Assembly: GCA_025964055.1 (NCBI GenBank)
Contig: JAOPZP010000516.1
Coordinates: 1-6,292 of the forward strand
Source of the DNA: Conexibacter sp.
GTDB taxonomy: Bacteria > Actinomycetota > Thermoleophilia > Solirubrobacterales > Solirubrobacteraceae
Length of the DNA stretch: 6,292 nucleotides
Direction: 5' to 3'
Below are positions 1-6,126 of this stretch, piece after piece. The position numbers were made by a program, and so were the translations under genes. Numbering within the stretch: the stretch's first letter is position 1; the number at the start of each line of letters is the position of its first letter. Under the pieces are notes generated by a model. The model saw nothing but the letters and a program-made list of their open reading frames with translations, was not told the origin of the DNA and made no database searches.

Positions 1-567
1 GCCGGCGCGACCGTCGCCGGCGTCCTGGAGGTCTGCTCGGCGCTGTCGCAGCGCCTGCCGATCGTCCTGATGCTCTACGCCAACCTCGTCATGGCGCGCG
101 GCCCGGAGGCCTTCGCGGCCGCGCTGGTCGACGCGGGGGCGAGCGGGCTCATCGTGCCCGACCTGCCGATGGAGGAGTCCGGGCCGCTGCTGGCCGCCTG
201 CGACGCGGCCGGGATCGCGCTCGTGCCGCTCGTCGCGCCCACGACCCCCGACGAGCGTCTGGCGGCCATCGGCTCCCGCGCGCGCGGGTTCGTCTACACC
301 GTGTCCGTCGTCGGCACGACCGGCGAGCGGGCGGCGCTCTCCAACGCCTTCGGCGGCGTGATCGCCCGCACCAAGGCCCACACCGACGTGCCCGTCGCCC
401 TGGGCTTCGGGATCGCCTCGCCGGCGCAGGCGCTGCAGGCCGCCGAGGCCGGCGCCGACGGCGTGATCGTCGGCAGCCGGCTCGTCCGCGCCGCGGGCGA
501 GTCCGACGATCCGGCGGGCGCCGTCCGCGAGCTCGTCGGCGGGTTCTCCGCCGCGCTGGCACGCTAG
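1..567 (+). CDS. trpA: Tryptophan synthase alpha chain, 5'-truncated by window edge
   Basis: TrpA cleaves indole-3-glycerol phosphate to indole and glyceraldehyde-3-phosphate and passes indole to TrpB, in the cytoplasm. The frame is open from base 1 and ends at TAG 565-567, giving 188 visible residues. The family is about 260-270 long, so roughly 80 N-terminal residues, including the catalytic Glu and Asp (Glu49 and Asp60 in E. coli), lie outside the window. Visible family hallmarks, in window residue numbers, are PIVLMLYANLV (20-30), VPDLPMEES (52-60), Y99 aligning with E. coli Tyr175, the mobile loop VGTTGERA (104-111) with T107 at the Thr183 position, and the phosphate-binding glycines in GFGIASP (135-141) and IVGSR (156-160). 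The ATG at 70 is internal, because homology continues upstream of it. The rest of a trp operon is presumably upstream. The TIM-barrel C-terminal half looks intact. Confidence 0.96.
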   Translation, partial: AGATVAGVLEVCSALSQRLPIVLMLYANLVMARGPEAFAAALVDAGASGLIVPDLPMEESGPLLAACDAAGIALVPLVAPTTPDERLAAIGSRARGFVYTVSVVGTTGERAALSNAFGGVIARTKAHTDVPVALGFGIASPAQALQAAEAGADGVIVGSRLVRAAGESDDPAGAVRELVGGFSAALAR

Positions 568-580
568 GATTCCGGCCCTC

Positions 581-745
581 ATGGGACTCGCCTACTCCAT
601 CGTCGCCGCGCTCGCCCTCTGGATCGTCGGCTGGGCCCTCGGCGCGAAGGCGCTCGACTCCTTCCTCGTCGCCGCATTGATCATCATCGTCGCCGTGACG
701 ATCACGATGCTGGGGCAGTTCTCGCCCAGCAAGCGCCGCCGCTAG
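581..745 (+). CDS. Small two-helix membrane protein, function unknown
   Basis: This 54-residue frame runs from ATG 581 to TAG 743-745 and begins 13 bases after the trpA stop. The sequence AGGAT (566-570), overlapping that stop, sits about 10 bases upstream and could serve as a weak ribosome site, so co-translation with trpA is plausible. The protein has two hydrophobic stretches, about residues 4-21 (YSIVAALALWIVGWALG region) and 28-45 (SFLVAALIIIVAVTITML region). A short GAKALD turn separates them, and the tail is strongly basic (SPSKRRR). By the positive-inside rule the C-terminus would be cytoplasmic, giving a helical hairpin. It resembles in general shape the many short hydrophobic two-helix proteins of bacteria (lmo0937/DUF5670-like), but I cannot assign it to a family. 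Codon use matches the neighbours. It could still be a chance frame, although the paired helices and the tight spacing argue for a real gene. Confidence 0.62.
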   Translation: MGLAYSIVAALALWIVGWALGAKALDSFLVAALIIIVAVTITMLGQFSPSKRRR

Positions 746-814
746 CCGCTCCGGCGCCCATTGCGCGCACCGCTCGACGCCTCCCGAAGGCGCGCTGGTG
801 CAGGCCCATACGGT

Positions 815-855
815 GGTCAACCCACATTTCCATCTTGTGGTGTGGAGGGGTGACC
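815..855. repeat. Imperfect inverted repeat, candidate operator upstream of livK
   Basis: The arm GGTCAACCCAC (815-825) is matched by GAGGGGTGACC (845-855), pairing at 9 of 11 positions around a 19-base centre. The right arm ends one base before the candidate -35 box at 857. A shorter nested inverted repeat (CCACA 822-826 with TGTGG 836-840) and a tandem TGTGG TGTGG (836-845) lie inside it. The position is right for a regulator of the transporter operon, but no regulator gene is visible and the pairing is modest. It is a candidate only. Confidence 0.35.
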
Positions 856-856
856 A

Positions 857-886
857 TTGCGCTGCGTCCTGAACCCTGTTTAGACT
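857..886 (+). promoter_or_regulatory. Candidate sigma-70 type promoter for the liv operon
   Basis: TTGCGC (857-862) and TAGACT (881-886) are separated by 18 bases. The -10 keeps TA and the final T of TATAAT, and the -35 keeps TTG of TTGACA. Transcription would begin near 892-895, leaving a leader of about 35 bases before the livK start. This is one of the few relatively AT-richer spots in the window and lies in the only sizeable gap before the operon. The hexamers are weak matches, so this is a prediction from position and pattern. Confidence 0.45.
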
Positions 887-913
887 CGCGCCCTTCGTTG
901 GAATCGATCCCTT

Positions 914-922
914 GAGGAGGGG
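914..922 (+). promoter_or_regulatory. Strong Shine-Dalgarno that fixes the livK TTG start
   Basis: GAGGAGGGG contains the full GGAGG core. Counting from GAGGAGG (914-920), seven bases separate it from TTG at 928. No in-frame ATG or GTG is similarly placed, and the signal peptide begins exactly here, so this site decides the non-ATG start. Confidence 0.85.
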
Positions 923-927
923 ACACG

Positions 928-2190
928 TTGCGCGTACGTCATGTGGCAGCCTCGGGCTGCTTGTTGGCCGCGCTGTCGTTCGGAGTTGCTGCCTGTGGCA
1001 GCAGCAGCAAGAGCGACAGCAGCGGCGGGAGCACCGGTAGCAGCGCCGATACCGGCTCCACCTCGTTGACCATCTACTCGAGCCTGCCGCTCCAGGGTGA
1101 TTCGCGGCCGCAGTCCGTCTCCGTGAACAACGGCGAGGAGCTCGCTCTCGAGAAGGCCGGGGGCAAGATCGGCAAGTTCACCATCAACTACAAGAAGCTG
1201 GACGACGCCACGGCGGCGGCCGGCAAGTGGGACCCGGGCGCCACGTCGGCCGATGCACGCAAGGCAGCCCAGGACAAGTCCACGATCGCCTACCTCGGTG
1301 AGTTCAACTCCGGTTCGTCGGCGATCTCGATCCCGATCCTCAACGAGGCCGGGATCCTGCAGATCTCCCCGTCCAACACCGCGGTCGGCCTGACGCGTTC
1401 GCAGGGCGCGGACAAGGGCGAGCCGGACAAGTACTACCCGTCCGGCAAGCGGACCTACGGCCGCGTCGTGCCCGCCGACCACATCCAGGCGGCGGCGCAG
1501 GTCACGTACCAGAAGGACAACGGCTGCACCAAGCTGTACATCCTCAACGACAAGGAGGTGTACGGCAAGGGTCTGGCCGACCAGGTCGTGTCCAACGCCA
1601 AGACCCAGGGCCTGACGGTCCTCGGCAACGACGGCATCGACCCCAAGGCCGCGAACTACCGCGCGCTGGCCGGGACGATCAAGTCCAAGGGCGCCGACTG
1701 CGTCTTCTTCGGCGGCATCACGCAGAACAACGCCGTGCAGCTCTGGAAGGACCTCAACGCCACGCTGCCGCAGGCCAAGCTGTTCGGCCCCGACGGCGTC
1801 GCGGAGTCCGCGTTCAGCGGCAAGATCGGTTCGAAGGCCGAGAAGATGACGTACATCACGAACCCGACCCTCGACCCGAAGCTCTACCCGCAGTCGGGCC
1901 AGGACTTCTTCAAGGAGTACCAGGCCAAGTACGGCGCAACGCCTGAGCCGTACGCGATCTACGGGTACGAGGCCATGAGCATCGCGCTCCAGGCCATCAA
2001 GGACGCCGGCGACAAGGCCGGCGACCGCCAGGCGGTCATCGACGCGTTCTTCAAGATCAAGGACCGTCAGTCGGTCCTCGGCACGTACTCGATCGACCCC
2101 AACGGGGACACGACGCTCTCCGATTACGGTGGAAACCGGATCCAGGGCGGCAAGCTCACCTTCGACAAGGTGATCAAGGCCAAGAGCTAG
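928..2190 (+). CDS. livK: Branched-chain amino-acid type ABC transporter substrate-binding lipoprotein
   Basis: This is the extracytoplasmic receptor that captures substrate and delivers it to LivHM. It has 420 residues from a TTG start. The N-terminus is a lipoprotein signal: RVRH basic head, hydrophobic core about 11-20, and lipobox VAAC with the lipidated cysteine at 23. A flexible Ser/Gly linker follows (24-46). The mature part is a type I periplasmic-binding fold (Peripla_BP_6/LivK class). It opens at SLTIYSSLPLQGDSR (46-60), with family segments YLGEFNSGSSAISIPILNEAGI (122-143), the ligand-region motif ISPSNTAVGLT (146-156), VVPADHIQAAA (180-190), LYILNDKEVYGKGLAD (203-218), FGGITQNNA (261-269) and YGYEAM (345-350). 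Cys200 and Cys258 are the only cysteines in the mature domain apart from the anchor. The stretch 157-178 (SQGADKGEPDKYYPSGKRTYGR) is longer than in LivJ/LivK of enterobacteria. Leucine, isoleucine or valine is the family default, but related receptors bind other amino acids, amides or urea, so the ligand is not fixed by sequence alone. Confidence 0.93.
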   Translation: MRVRHVAASGCLLAALSFGVAACGSSSKSDSSGGSTGSSADTGSTSLTIYSSLPLQGDSRPQSVSVNNGEELALEKAGGKIGKFTINYKKLDDATAAAGKWDPGATSADARKAAQDKSTIAYLGEFNSGSSAISIPILNEAGILQISPSNTAVGLTRSQGADKGEPDKYYPSGKRTYGRVVPADHIQAAAQVTYQKDNGCTKLYILNDKEVYGKGLADQVVSNAKTQGLTVLGNDGIDPKAANYRALAGTIKSKGADCVFFGGITQNNAVQLWKDLNATLPQAKLFGPDGVAESAFSGKIGSKAEKMTYITNPTLDPKLYPQSGQDFFKEYQAKYGATPEPYAIYGYEAMSIALQAIKDAGDKAGDRQAVIDAFFKIKDRQSVLGTYSIDPNGDTTLSDYGGNRIQGGKLTFDKVIKAKS

Positions 2191-2204
2191 GGCCGTTCGG
2201 CAGC

Positions 2205-2232
2205 GCCGGCCGGGGCTCGCGCCCCGGCCGGC
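2205..2232 (+). promoter_or_regulatory. Perfect 12-bp GC hairpin between livK and livH
   Basis: GCCGGCCGGGGC (2205-2216) is the exact reverse complement of GCCCCGGCCGGC (2221-2232), with a TCGC loop (2217-2220). It starts 15 bases after the livK stop and ends 29 bases before the livH ATG. No T tract follows, so it is not a classic intrinsic terminator. In binding-protein transporter operons such hairpins commonly act as partial terminators or as 3' stabilisers of the receptor mRNA, which raises receptor output over the permeases. That role is inferred; the hairpin itself is directly visible. Confidence 0.8.
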
Positions 2233-2261
2233 ACGCCGTCTCCCGAATCACACCCCACGCC

Positions 2262-3320
2262 ATGGAAGCCGCATCCATCACCGAGACCGCCTCCGCGCCG
2301 CCCCCGGCGCGCAAGGTCGGCGACGTCCTCAACGCCTATGCCCTCCCGCTGCTCCTCTTCGGGGCGCTGCTGGCGCAGTTCATCTACGAGCCCACCGGGA
2401 CGCTCGAGAACGTCAAGACGGGCCTGTCGAACGGCATGGTCTGGGCGCTGATCGCGCTCGGCTACACACTGGTCTACGGCATCGTCGAGCTCATCAACTT
2501 CGCCCATGGCGAGGTCTTCATGATCGGCGCGTTCGTCGCGCTGTCGCTGTGGCAGACCTTCGGCGTCACCGAGTCGACGGGCCTCGCGCTCATCGTCGTC
2601 TCGATCATCGCGTTCCTCGTCGCGTCGATGGGGGCCAGCGCCACCCTCAACGTGCTGATCGAGCGAGCGGCCTACCGACCGTTGCGCAACGCACCCAAGC
2701 TGGCGCCGCTGATCACCGCGATCGGCATGAGCTTCATCCTCCAGAACGTCGGCCTGCTCTGGCGCCCGACGCCCGACCAGGTGCCCGACCTCATCGGATC
2801 GCACTCGGTCTACTTCACGATCTTCAAGGTCGACGTGCTGCACTCCGACGTCTTCGCGGTCGTCGTCACGGTGCCGCTGCTGATCGGCCTGCTGTGGTTC
2901 GTCGGCTCGACCAAGTACGGCAAGGCGATGCGCGCCACCGCGCAGGACCCCGACGCCGCGCGCCTGATGGGCATCGACGTCGACCGCACGATCAGCCTCA
3001 CCTTCCTGCTCGGCGGCCTGATGGCCGGCGCCGCGGGCCTGATCTACGCGCTCTACAACCTGACCGTCCGCTTCAACATGGGCTTCACGGCGGGGCTGAT
3101 CGCGTTCACCGCGGCGGTGATGGGCGGCATCGGCAACCTCAAGGGCGCCGTCATCGGCGGCCTGATCATCGGCGTCATCCAGGCGGTGTCCGACGGAGGC
3201 AACTTCCTCGGCCTGCCGCTCGGGGAGGCATGGACGCCCGCGGTGGTGTTCGCCATCCTGATCCTGGTGATGGTGTTCCGACCCCAGGGACTCTTCGGCG
3301 AGGAGACGCGAGAAGGATGA
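2262..3320 (+). CDS. livH: Branched-chain amino-acid ABC transporter permease LivH
   Basis: LivH is one of the two channel subunits of the HAAT transporter in the cytoplasmic membrane, pairing with LivM. It has 352 residues, longer than the usual 290-310. The extra length is an N-terminal tail (about 1-24, Ala/Pro-rich) plus a first helix (about 25-42). Family landmarks are NGMVWALIALGYTLVYGIVE (57-76) running into LINFAHGEVFMIGAF (77-91), ERAAYRPLR (134-142), and the cytoplasmic EAA-like coupling loop GKAMRATAQDPDAARLMGI (220-238). These are followed by GGLMAGAAGLIYAL (251-264), MGGIGNLKGAVIGG (287-300) and the closing VFRPQGLFGE (338-347). About eight hydrophobic segments are visible. ATG 2262 has no recognisable Shine-Dalgarno upstream, and no better in-frame start precedes the first helix. 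Its stop overlaps the livM start (ATGA at 3317-3320). An open frame in another register across this gene is a composition artefact. Confidence 0.95.
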   Translation: MEAASITETASAPPPARKVGDVLNAYALPLLLFGALLAQFIYEPTGTLENVKTGLSNGMVWALIALGYTLVYGIVELINFAHGEVFMIGAFVALSLWQTFGVTESTGLALIVVSIIAFLVASMGASATLNVLIERAAYRPLRNAPKLAPLITAIGMSFILQNVGLLWRPTPDQVPDLIGSHSVYFTIFKVDVLHSDVFAVVVTVPLLIGLLWFVGSTKYGKAMRATAQDPDAARLMGIDVDRTISLTFLLGGLMAGAAGLIYALYNLTVRFNMGFTAGLIAFTAAVMGGIGNLKGAVIGGLIIGVIQAVSDGGNFLGLPLGEAWTPAVVFAILILVMVFRPQGLFGEETREG

Positions 3321-4546
3321 GGTTTCTGGCATCGCTTCGCAGCGGCCGCGACACCGTCACGGGGATGATCCCCGGGTGGGTGCTGGCCGTGGTCCTGATC
3401 GTCTTCGCGGTCATCTTCCCGTACCTCGTGGGCTCCGGCTCGTTCCTGGACGCGTCGACCCAGACCCTGGCCTACGTGATCATGGCCCTGGGCCTGAACA
3501 TCGTCGTCGGGTTCGCCGGCCTGCTCGACCTCGGCTACGTGGCGTTCTACGCCATCGGCGCCTTCGTCATCGGCTGGTTCGGCTCCCAGCAGTTTCCCGA
3601 CGTCAACGGCGGCAAGGGCATCCACATCCTCGCCAGCGACCGGGCGACGTTCCAGCCCAAGCTGAGCGGCGGCAGGCTCGACATCGCGGGCATCCACATC
3701 AACTTCTTCATCGTGCTGTTCATCGCGATGGCGATCACCGCGCTGTGGGGCGTGCTGCTCGGCGCTCCGACGCTGCGGCTGCGCGGCGACTACCTGGCGA
3801 TCGTGACGCTCGCCTTCGGCGAGATCGTCCCGCGCGTGTTCGAGAACAGCACGAGCGGCCTGTTCGGGATCGGCTCGACCGACTTCTCGCACGGCCGTCA
3901 GGGCATCACGCCCATCGACAAGATCAACCTGCCCTGGTCGCACGACCTGCTCTACTCGGACGCGAACCTCAAACCGGCCTACTGGGTCGCGCTCGGCATG
4001 GTGTTCTTCACGATCTTCGTGAACCGCCGGCTGCGCGACTCGCGCCTCGGCCGGGCCTGGATCGCGGTCCGCGAGGACGAGGTCGCCGCCGCGTCGATGG
4101 GCATCAACCTGGTGCGCACGAAGCTGTGGGCCTACGCGATCGGCGCTGCGTTCGGCGGGTTCGCCGGCGTGTTCCTGGGCACCTACAACAACACCGTCAA
4201 CGTCGACCAGTTCGAGTTCGGCTTCTCCGTCTTCATCCTCGCGATGGTGATCGTCGGAGGCATGGGCAACATCTGGGGCGTGATCGTCGGCGCGGTGGCG
4301 CTGTCGATGATGAACCGCTACGGGCTGCCACAGCTCAACAGCCTGTCGGAGCCGCTCGGGTTCGACGTCACGTCGATCTCGTTCGGGATCTTCGGGTTCT
4401 TCCTGTTGATCATGATGGTGTTGCGGCCCGAGGGCCTGATCCCGTCGGGCCGAAGGCGGCTCGAGCTGCGCGAGGCCGAGATCGAGGGCTCCGAGGACAC
4501 GGGTGCCGTCGGTGACATGTCCCAGATGTACGAGGTGCGCCAGTGA
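3317..4546 (+). CDS. livM: Branched-chain amino-acid ABC transporter permease LivM
   Basis: LivM is the second channel subunit. It has 409 residues from ATG 3317, which overlaps the livH stop; AGGAG (3301-3305) lies 11 bases upstream. The same frame is open back to 2549, but those 256 codons read as Arg-rich out-of-frame livH and are not part of the protein. Landmarks are YVIMALGLNIVVGFAGLLDLGYVAF (53-77, split here only by reading), LRLRGDYLAIVTLAFGEI (153-170), and the EAA-like loop RLGRAWIAVREDEVAAASMGI (243-263). After these come AFGGFAGVFLG (278-288), IVGGMGNIWGVIVGA (312-326) and VLRPEGLIPSGRR (368-380). A long non-membrane loop (about 88-128) separates early helices, and a second one (about 174-220) follows the GDYLA motif. 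The cytoplasmic tail beyond 377 first carries basic RRR and then becomes acidic (EAEIEGSEDTG). Its stop overlaps the livG start as GTGA. Confidence 0.95.
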   Translation: MRFLASLRSGRDTVTGMIPGWVLAVVLIVFAVIFPYLVGSGSFLDASTQTLAYVIMALGLNIVVGFAGLLDLGYVAFYAIGAFVIGWFGSQQFPDVNGGKGIHILASDRATFQPKLSGGRLDIAGIHINFFIVLFIAMAITALWGVLLGAPTLRLRGDYLAIVTLAFGEIVPRVFENSTSGLFGIGSTDFSHGRQGITPIDKINLPWSHDLLYSDANLKPAYWVALGMVFFTIFVNRRLRDSRLGRAWIAVREDEVAAASMGINLVRTKLWAYAIGAAFGGFAGVFLGTYNNTVNVDQFEFGFSVFILAMVIVGGMGNIWGVIVGAVALSMMNRYGLPQLNSLSEPLGFDVTSISFGIFGFFLLIMMVLRPEGLIPSGRRRLELREAEIEGSEDTGAVGDMSQMYEVRQ

Positions 4547-5361
4547 GCGACCAGCAGCAGTCCGGCGGCGCGGCCGTCGCCTCGTCCCCGCCCGTGGGCG
4601 AGACGCTCATGGAGGTCACCGGCGTCTCGAAGGTGTTCGGCGGCCTGGTGGCGGTCAACGACGTGAACTTCATCGTGCCGCGCAAGGCCATCGTGTCGCT
4701 CATCGGGCCCAACGGCGCGGGCAAGACGACGTTCTTCAACTGCCTCACGGGGCTGTACCGCCCGACCACCGGGCGGGTGAACTTCGACGGGACCGACATC
4801 ACCGCCAAGCGGCCCGACATCGTCACGCAGGCGGGCATCGCCCGCACGTTCCAGAACATCAAGCTGTTTCGGACGATGACGGCGACCGAGAACGTCGAGG
4901 TCGGCATGCATCCGCGGCTGCGCTCGCGCGTGACCGGCATGATCCTGCGCACCCCGTTCGTCCGCCGGGAGGAGAAGGCCGCGCGCGAGCGCGCGCGCGA
5001 GATCCTCAGCTCCGTGGGCCTCAAGCGGATGGACGAGCTCGCGATGAACCTGCCCTACGGCGACCAGCGCCGGCTGGAGATCGCCCGCGCGCTGGCGTCC
5101 GAGCCCAAGTTGTTGCTGTTGGACGAGCCGACCGCGGGCATGAACCCGCAGGAGTCCGAGGAGCTGCGCACCCTCATGGAGCGCCTGCGCACCGAGCAGG
5201 ACATCTCGATCCTGCTCATCGAGCACGACATGAAGGTCGTCATGAACGTCTCGGACCACATCACCGTCCTCGACCATGGCGAGAAGATCGCCGAGGGCTC
5301 GCCGCAGGAGGTTCGCCAGAACCCGCGGGTCATCGAGGCCTACCTCGGGAGCCAGGCATGA
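4543..5361 (+). CDS. livG: Branched-chain amino-acid ABC transporter ATPase LivG
   Basis: LivG is one of two cytoplasmic ATP-binding subunits that drive uptake through LivHM. It has 272 residues from GTG 4543, overlapping the livM stop. GAGG (4532-4535) sits seven bases upstream, which favours GTG over the later ATG 4609 (Met23). The domain is complete: Walker A GPNGAGKT (55-62), Q-loop RTFQNIKLF with Q104, signature LPYGDQRRLEIARAL (170-184), Walker B LLLLDEP (190-196) with D194/E195, and switch His228 in LLIEHDM. The signature reads YGDQ in place of LSGGQ, which is normal in LivG proteins. The LivG/BraF-specific insertion (about 121-150, HPRLRSRV to RREEKAARER) and the closing VIEAYLG (263-269, BCA_ABC C-terminal type) separate it from generic ABC ATPases. 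Residues 1-20 are a low-complexity Ser/Gly/Ala tail. Confidence 0.96.
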   Translation: MSDQQQSGGAAVASSPPVGETLMEVTGVSKVFGGLVAVNDVNFIVPRKAIVSLIGPNGAGKTTFFNCLTGLYRPTTGRVNFDGTDITAKRPDIVTQAGIARTFQNIKLFRTMTATENVEVGMHPRLRSRVTGMILRTPFVRREEKAARERAREILSSVGLKRMDELAMNLPYGDQRRLEIARALASEPKLLLLDEPTAGMNPQESEELRTLMERLRTEQDISILLIEHDMKVVMNVSDHITVLDHGEKIAEGSPQEVRQNPRVIEAYLGSQA

Positions 5362-6125
5362 GCACGACCCCCGAGGCTCCGGCCCCGACGGCGCCGGGCG
5401 GTGGAAGCCGCAAGACGCCCGTCCTCCACGTCGACGACATCCACACGTTCTACGGCGCGATCGAGGCGCTCAAGGGCATCTCGCTGGAGGTGTTCGAGGG
5501 CGAGATCGTGACGCTGATCGGCTCCAACGGCGCCGGCAAGACCACGACGCTGCGCTCGATCTCGGGGATCGTCCCGCCGCGCTCGGGCAGCATCTACTAC
5601 CAGGGCGAGGACATCACCGGCGTCGCCGGGCACACGGTCGCCGGCATGGGGATCGCGCACTCGCCCGAGGGCCGGCGCATCTTCCCGCGCATGACGGTCC
5701 TCGAGAACCTCGAGATGGGGGCGTTCACCCGCAAGGACGGCGCCGCCATCCGCGGCGACATCGACCGCGTCTACGAGATGTTCCCGCGGTTGCAGGAGCG
5801 CGCGAAGCAGAAGGCGGGCACGATGTCGGGCGGCGAGCAGCAGATGCTCGCGATGGGGCGGGCGCTGATGGCGCAACCGTCCCTGCTGCTGCTCGACGAG
5901 CCGTCGCTCGGCCTGGCCCCGGTGATCGTGGACAAGATCTACGAGATCATCCGGGAGATCAACCAGCAGGGCGTCACGATCCTGCTCGTCGAGCAGAACG
6001 CGAACTACGCGCTCGACGTCTCCACCCGCGGCTACGTCCTGGAGACCGGGACCGTCGCGCTCACCGACAAGTCGGCCGCGCTGCGCAACGACGAGCGCGT
6101 CAAGGCCGCGTACCTGGGGACCTGA
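5358..6125 (+). CDS. livF: Branched-chain amino-acid ABC transporter ATPase LivF
   Basis: LivF is the second ATPase and partner of LivG. It has 255 residues from ATG 5358, which overlaps the livG stop as ATGA; GGGAG (5347-5351) lies six bases upstream. The frame is open further upstream inside livG, but that part is Arg-rich shadow sequence. Motifs are Walker A GSNGAGKT (55-62), SPEGRRIFPRMTVLENLEMGA (102-122), signature MSGGEQQMLAMGRAL (156-170), Walker B LLLLDEP (176-182) and LVEQN (210-214). As in other LivF proteins, the PEGR segment stands where the Q-loop would be and Gln213 replaces the usual switch His. These are family traits, not damage. It ends with AAYLGT. An N-terminal Pro/Ala/Gly tail of about 20 residues precedes the domain, mirroring the tail of LivG. 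It is the last recognised transporter gene. Confidence 0.96.
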   Translation: MSTTPEAPAPTAPGGGSRKTPVLHVDDIHTFYGAIEALKGISLEVFEGEIVTLIGSNGAGKTTTLRSISGIVPPRSGSIYYQGEDITGVAGHTVAGMGIAHSPEGRRIFPRMTVLENLEMGAFTRKDGAAIRGDIDRVYEMFPRLQERAKQKAGTMSGGEQQMLAMGRALMAQPSLLLLDEPSLGLAPVIVDKIYEIIREINQQGVTILLVEQNANYALDVSTRGYVLETGTVALTDKSAALRNDERVKAAYLGT

Positions 6126-6126
6126 G

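Noticed and set aside
156..184. LivF lacks the switch histidine and canonical Q-loop glutamine (protein-level observation; Gln213 and the PEGR segment), considered as possible loss of function.
   Set aside because: VEQN and PEGR at these places are typical of LivF-family ATPases, so the protein is expected to be active. The coordinates given here are nominal; the actual codons lie at about 5661-5999 within livF.
778..792. Small hairpin CGCCT-CCCGA-AGGCG as a terminator after the 54-residue gene.
   Set aside because: The stem is only 5 bp and no T tract follows, so it is too weak to call in GC-rich DNA.
149..820. Reverse-strand 223-codon frame opposite trpA and the small membrane protein.
   Set aside because: It is an Arg-rich shadow of trpA with no recognisable domain.
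2549..3316. In-frame upstream extension of livM giving a 665-residue reading.
   Set aside because: The first 256 codons overlay livH in another register and translate to Arg/Pro/His-rich sequence without helices. The true start at 3317 overlaps the livH stop and begins a normal LivM.
2187..3332. Long reverse-strand open frame (381 codons) opposite livH, and similar ones opposite livM, livG and livF (e.g. 3053-3943, 4318-5277, 5340-6167).
   Set aside because: Their composition is Arg, Asp, Glu, His and Gly-rich and follows from the GC-rich third positions of the forward genes. They show no domain motifs, and the forward genes are unmistakable.
4977..5001. Alternating GC run resembling Z-DNA or a repeat in livG.
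   Set aside because: It simply encodes an Ala-Arg-Glu-Arg-Ala-Arg helix segment with GC-rich codons.
4503..5357. In-frame upstream extension of livF giving a 540-residue reading, which would look like a fusion.
   Set aside because: The extension is an out-of-register reading of livG with Arg/His-rich low-complexity content. ATG 5358 has a Shine-Dalgarno and the expected domain start.
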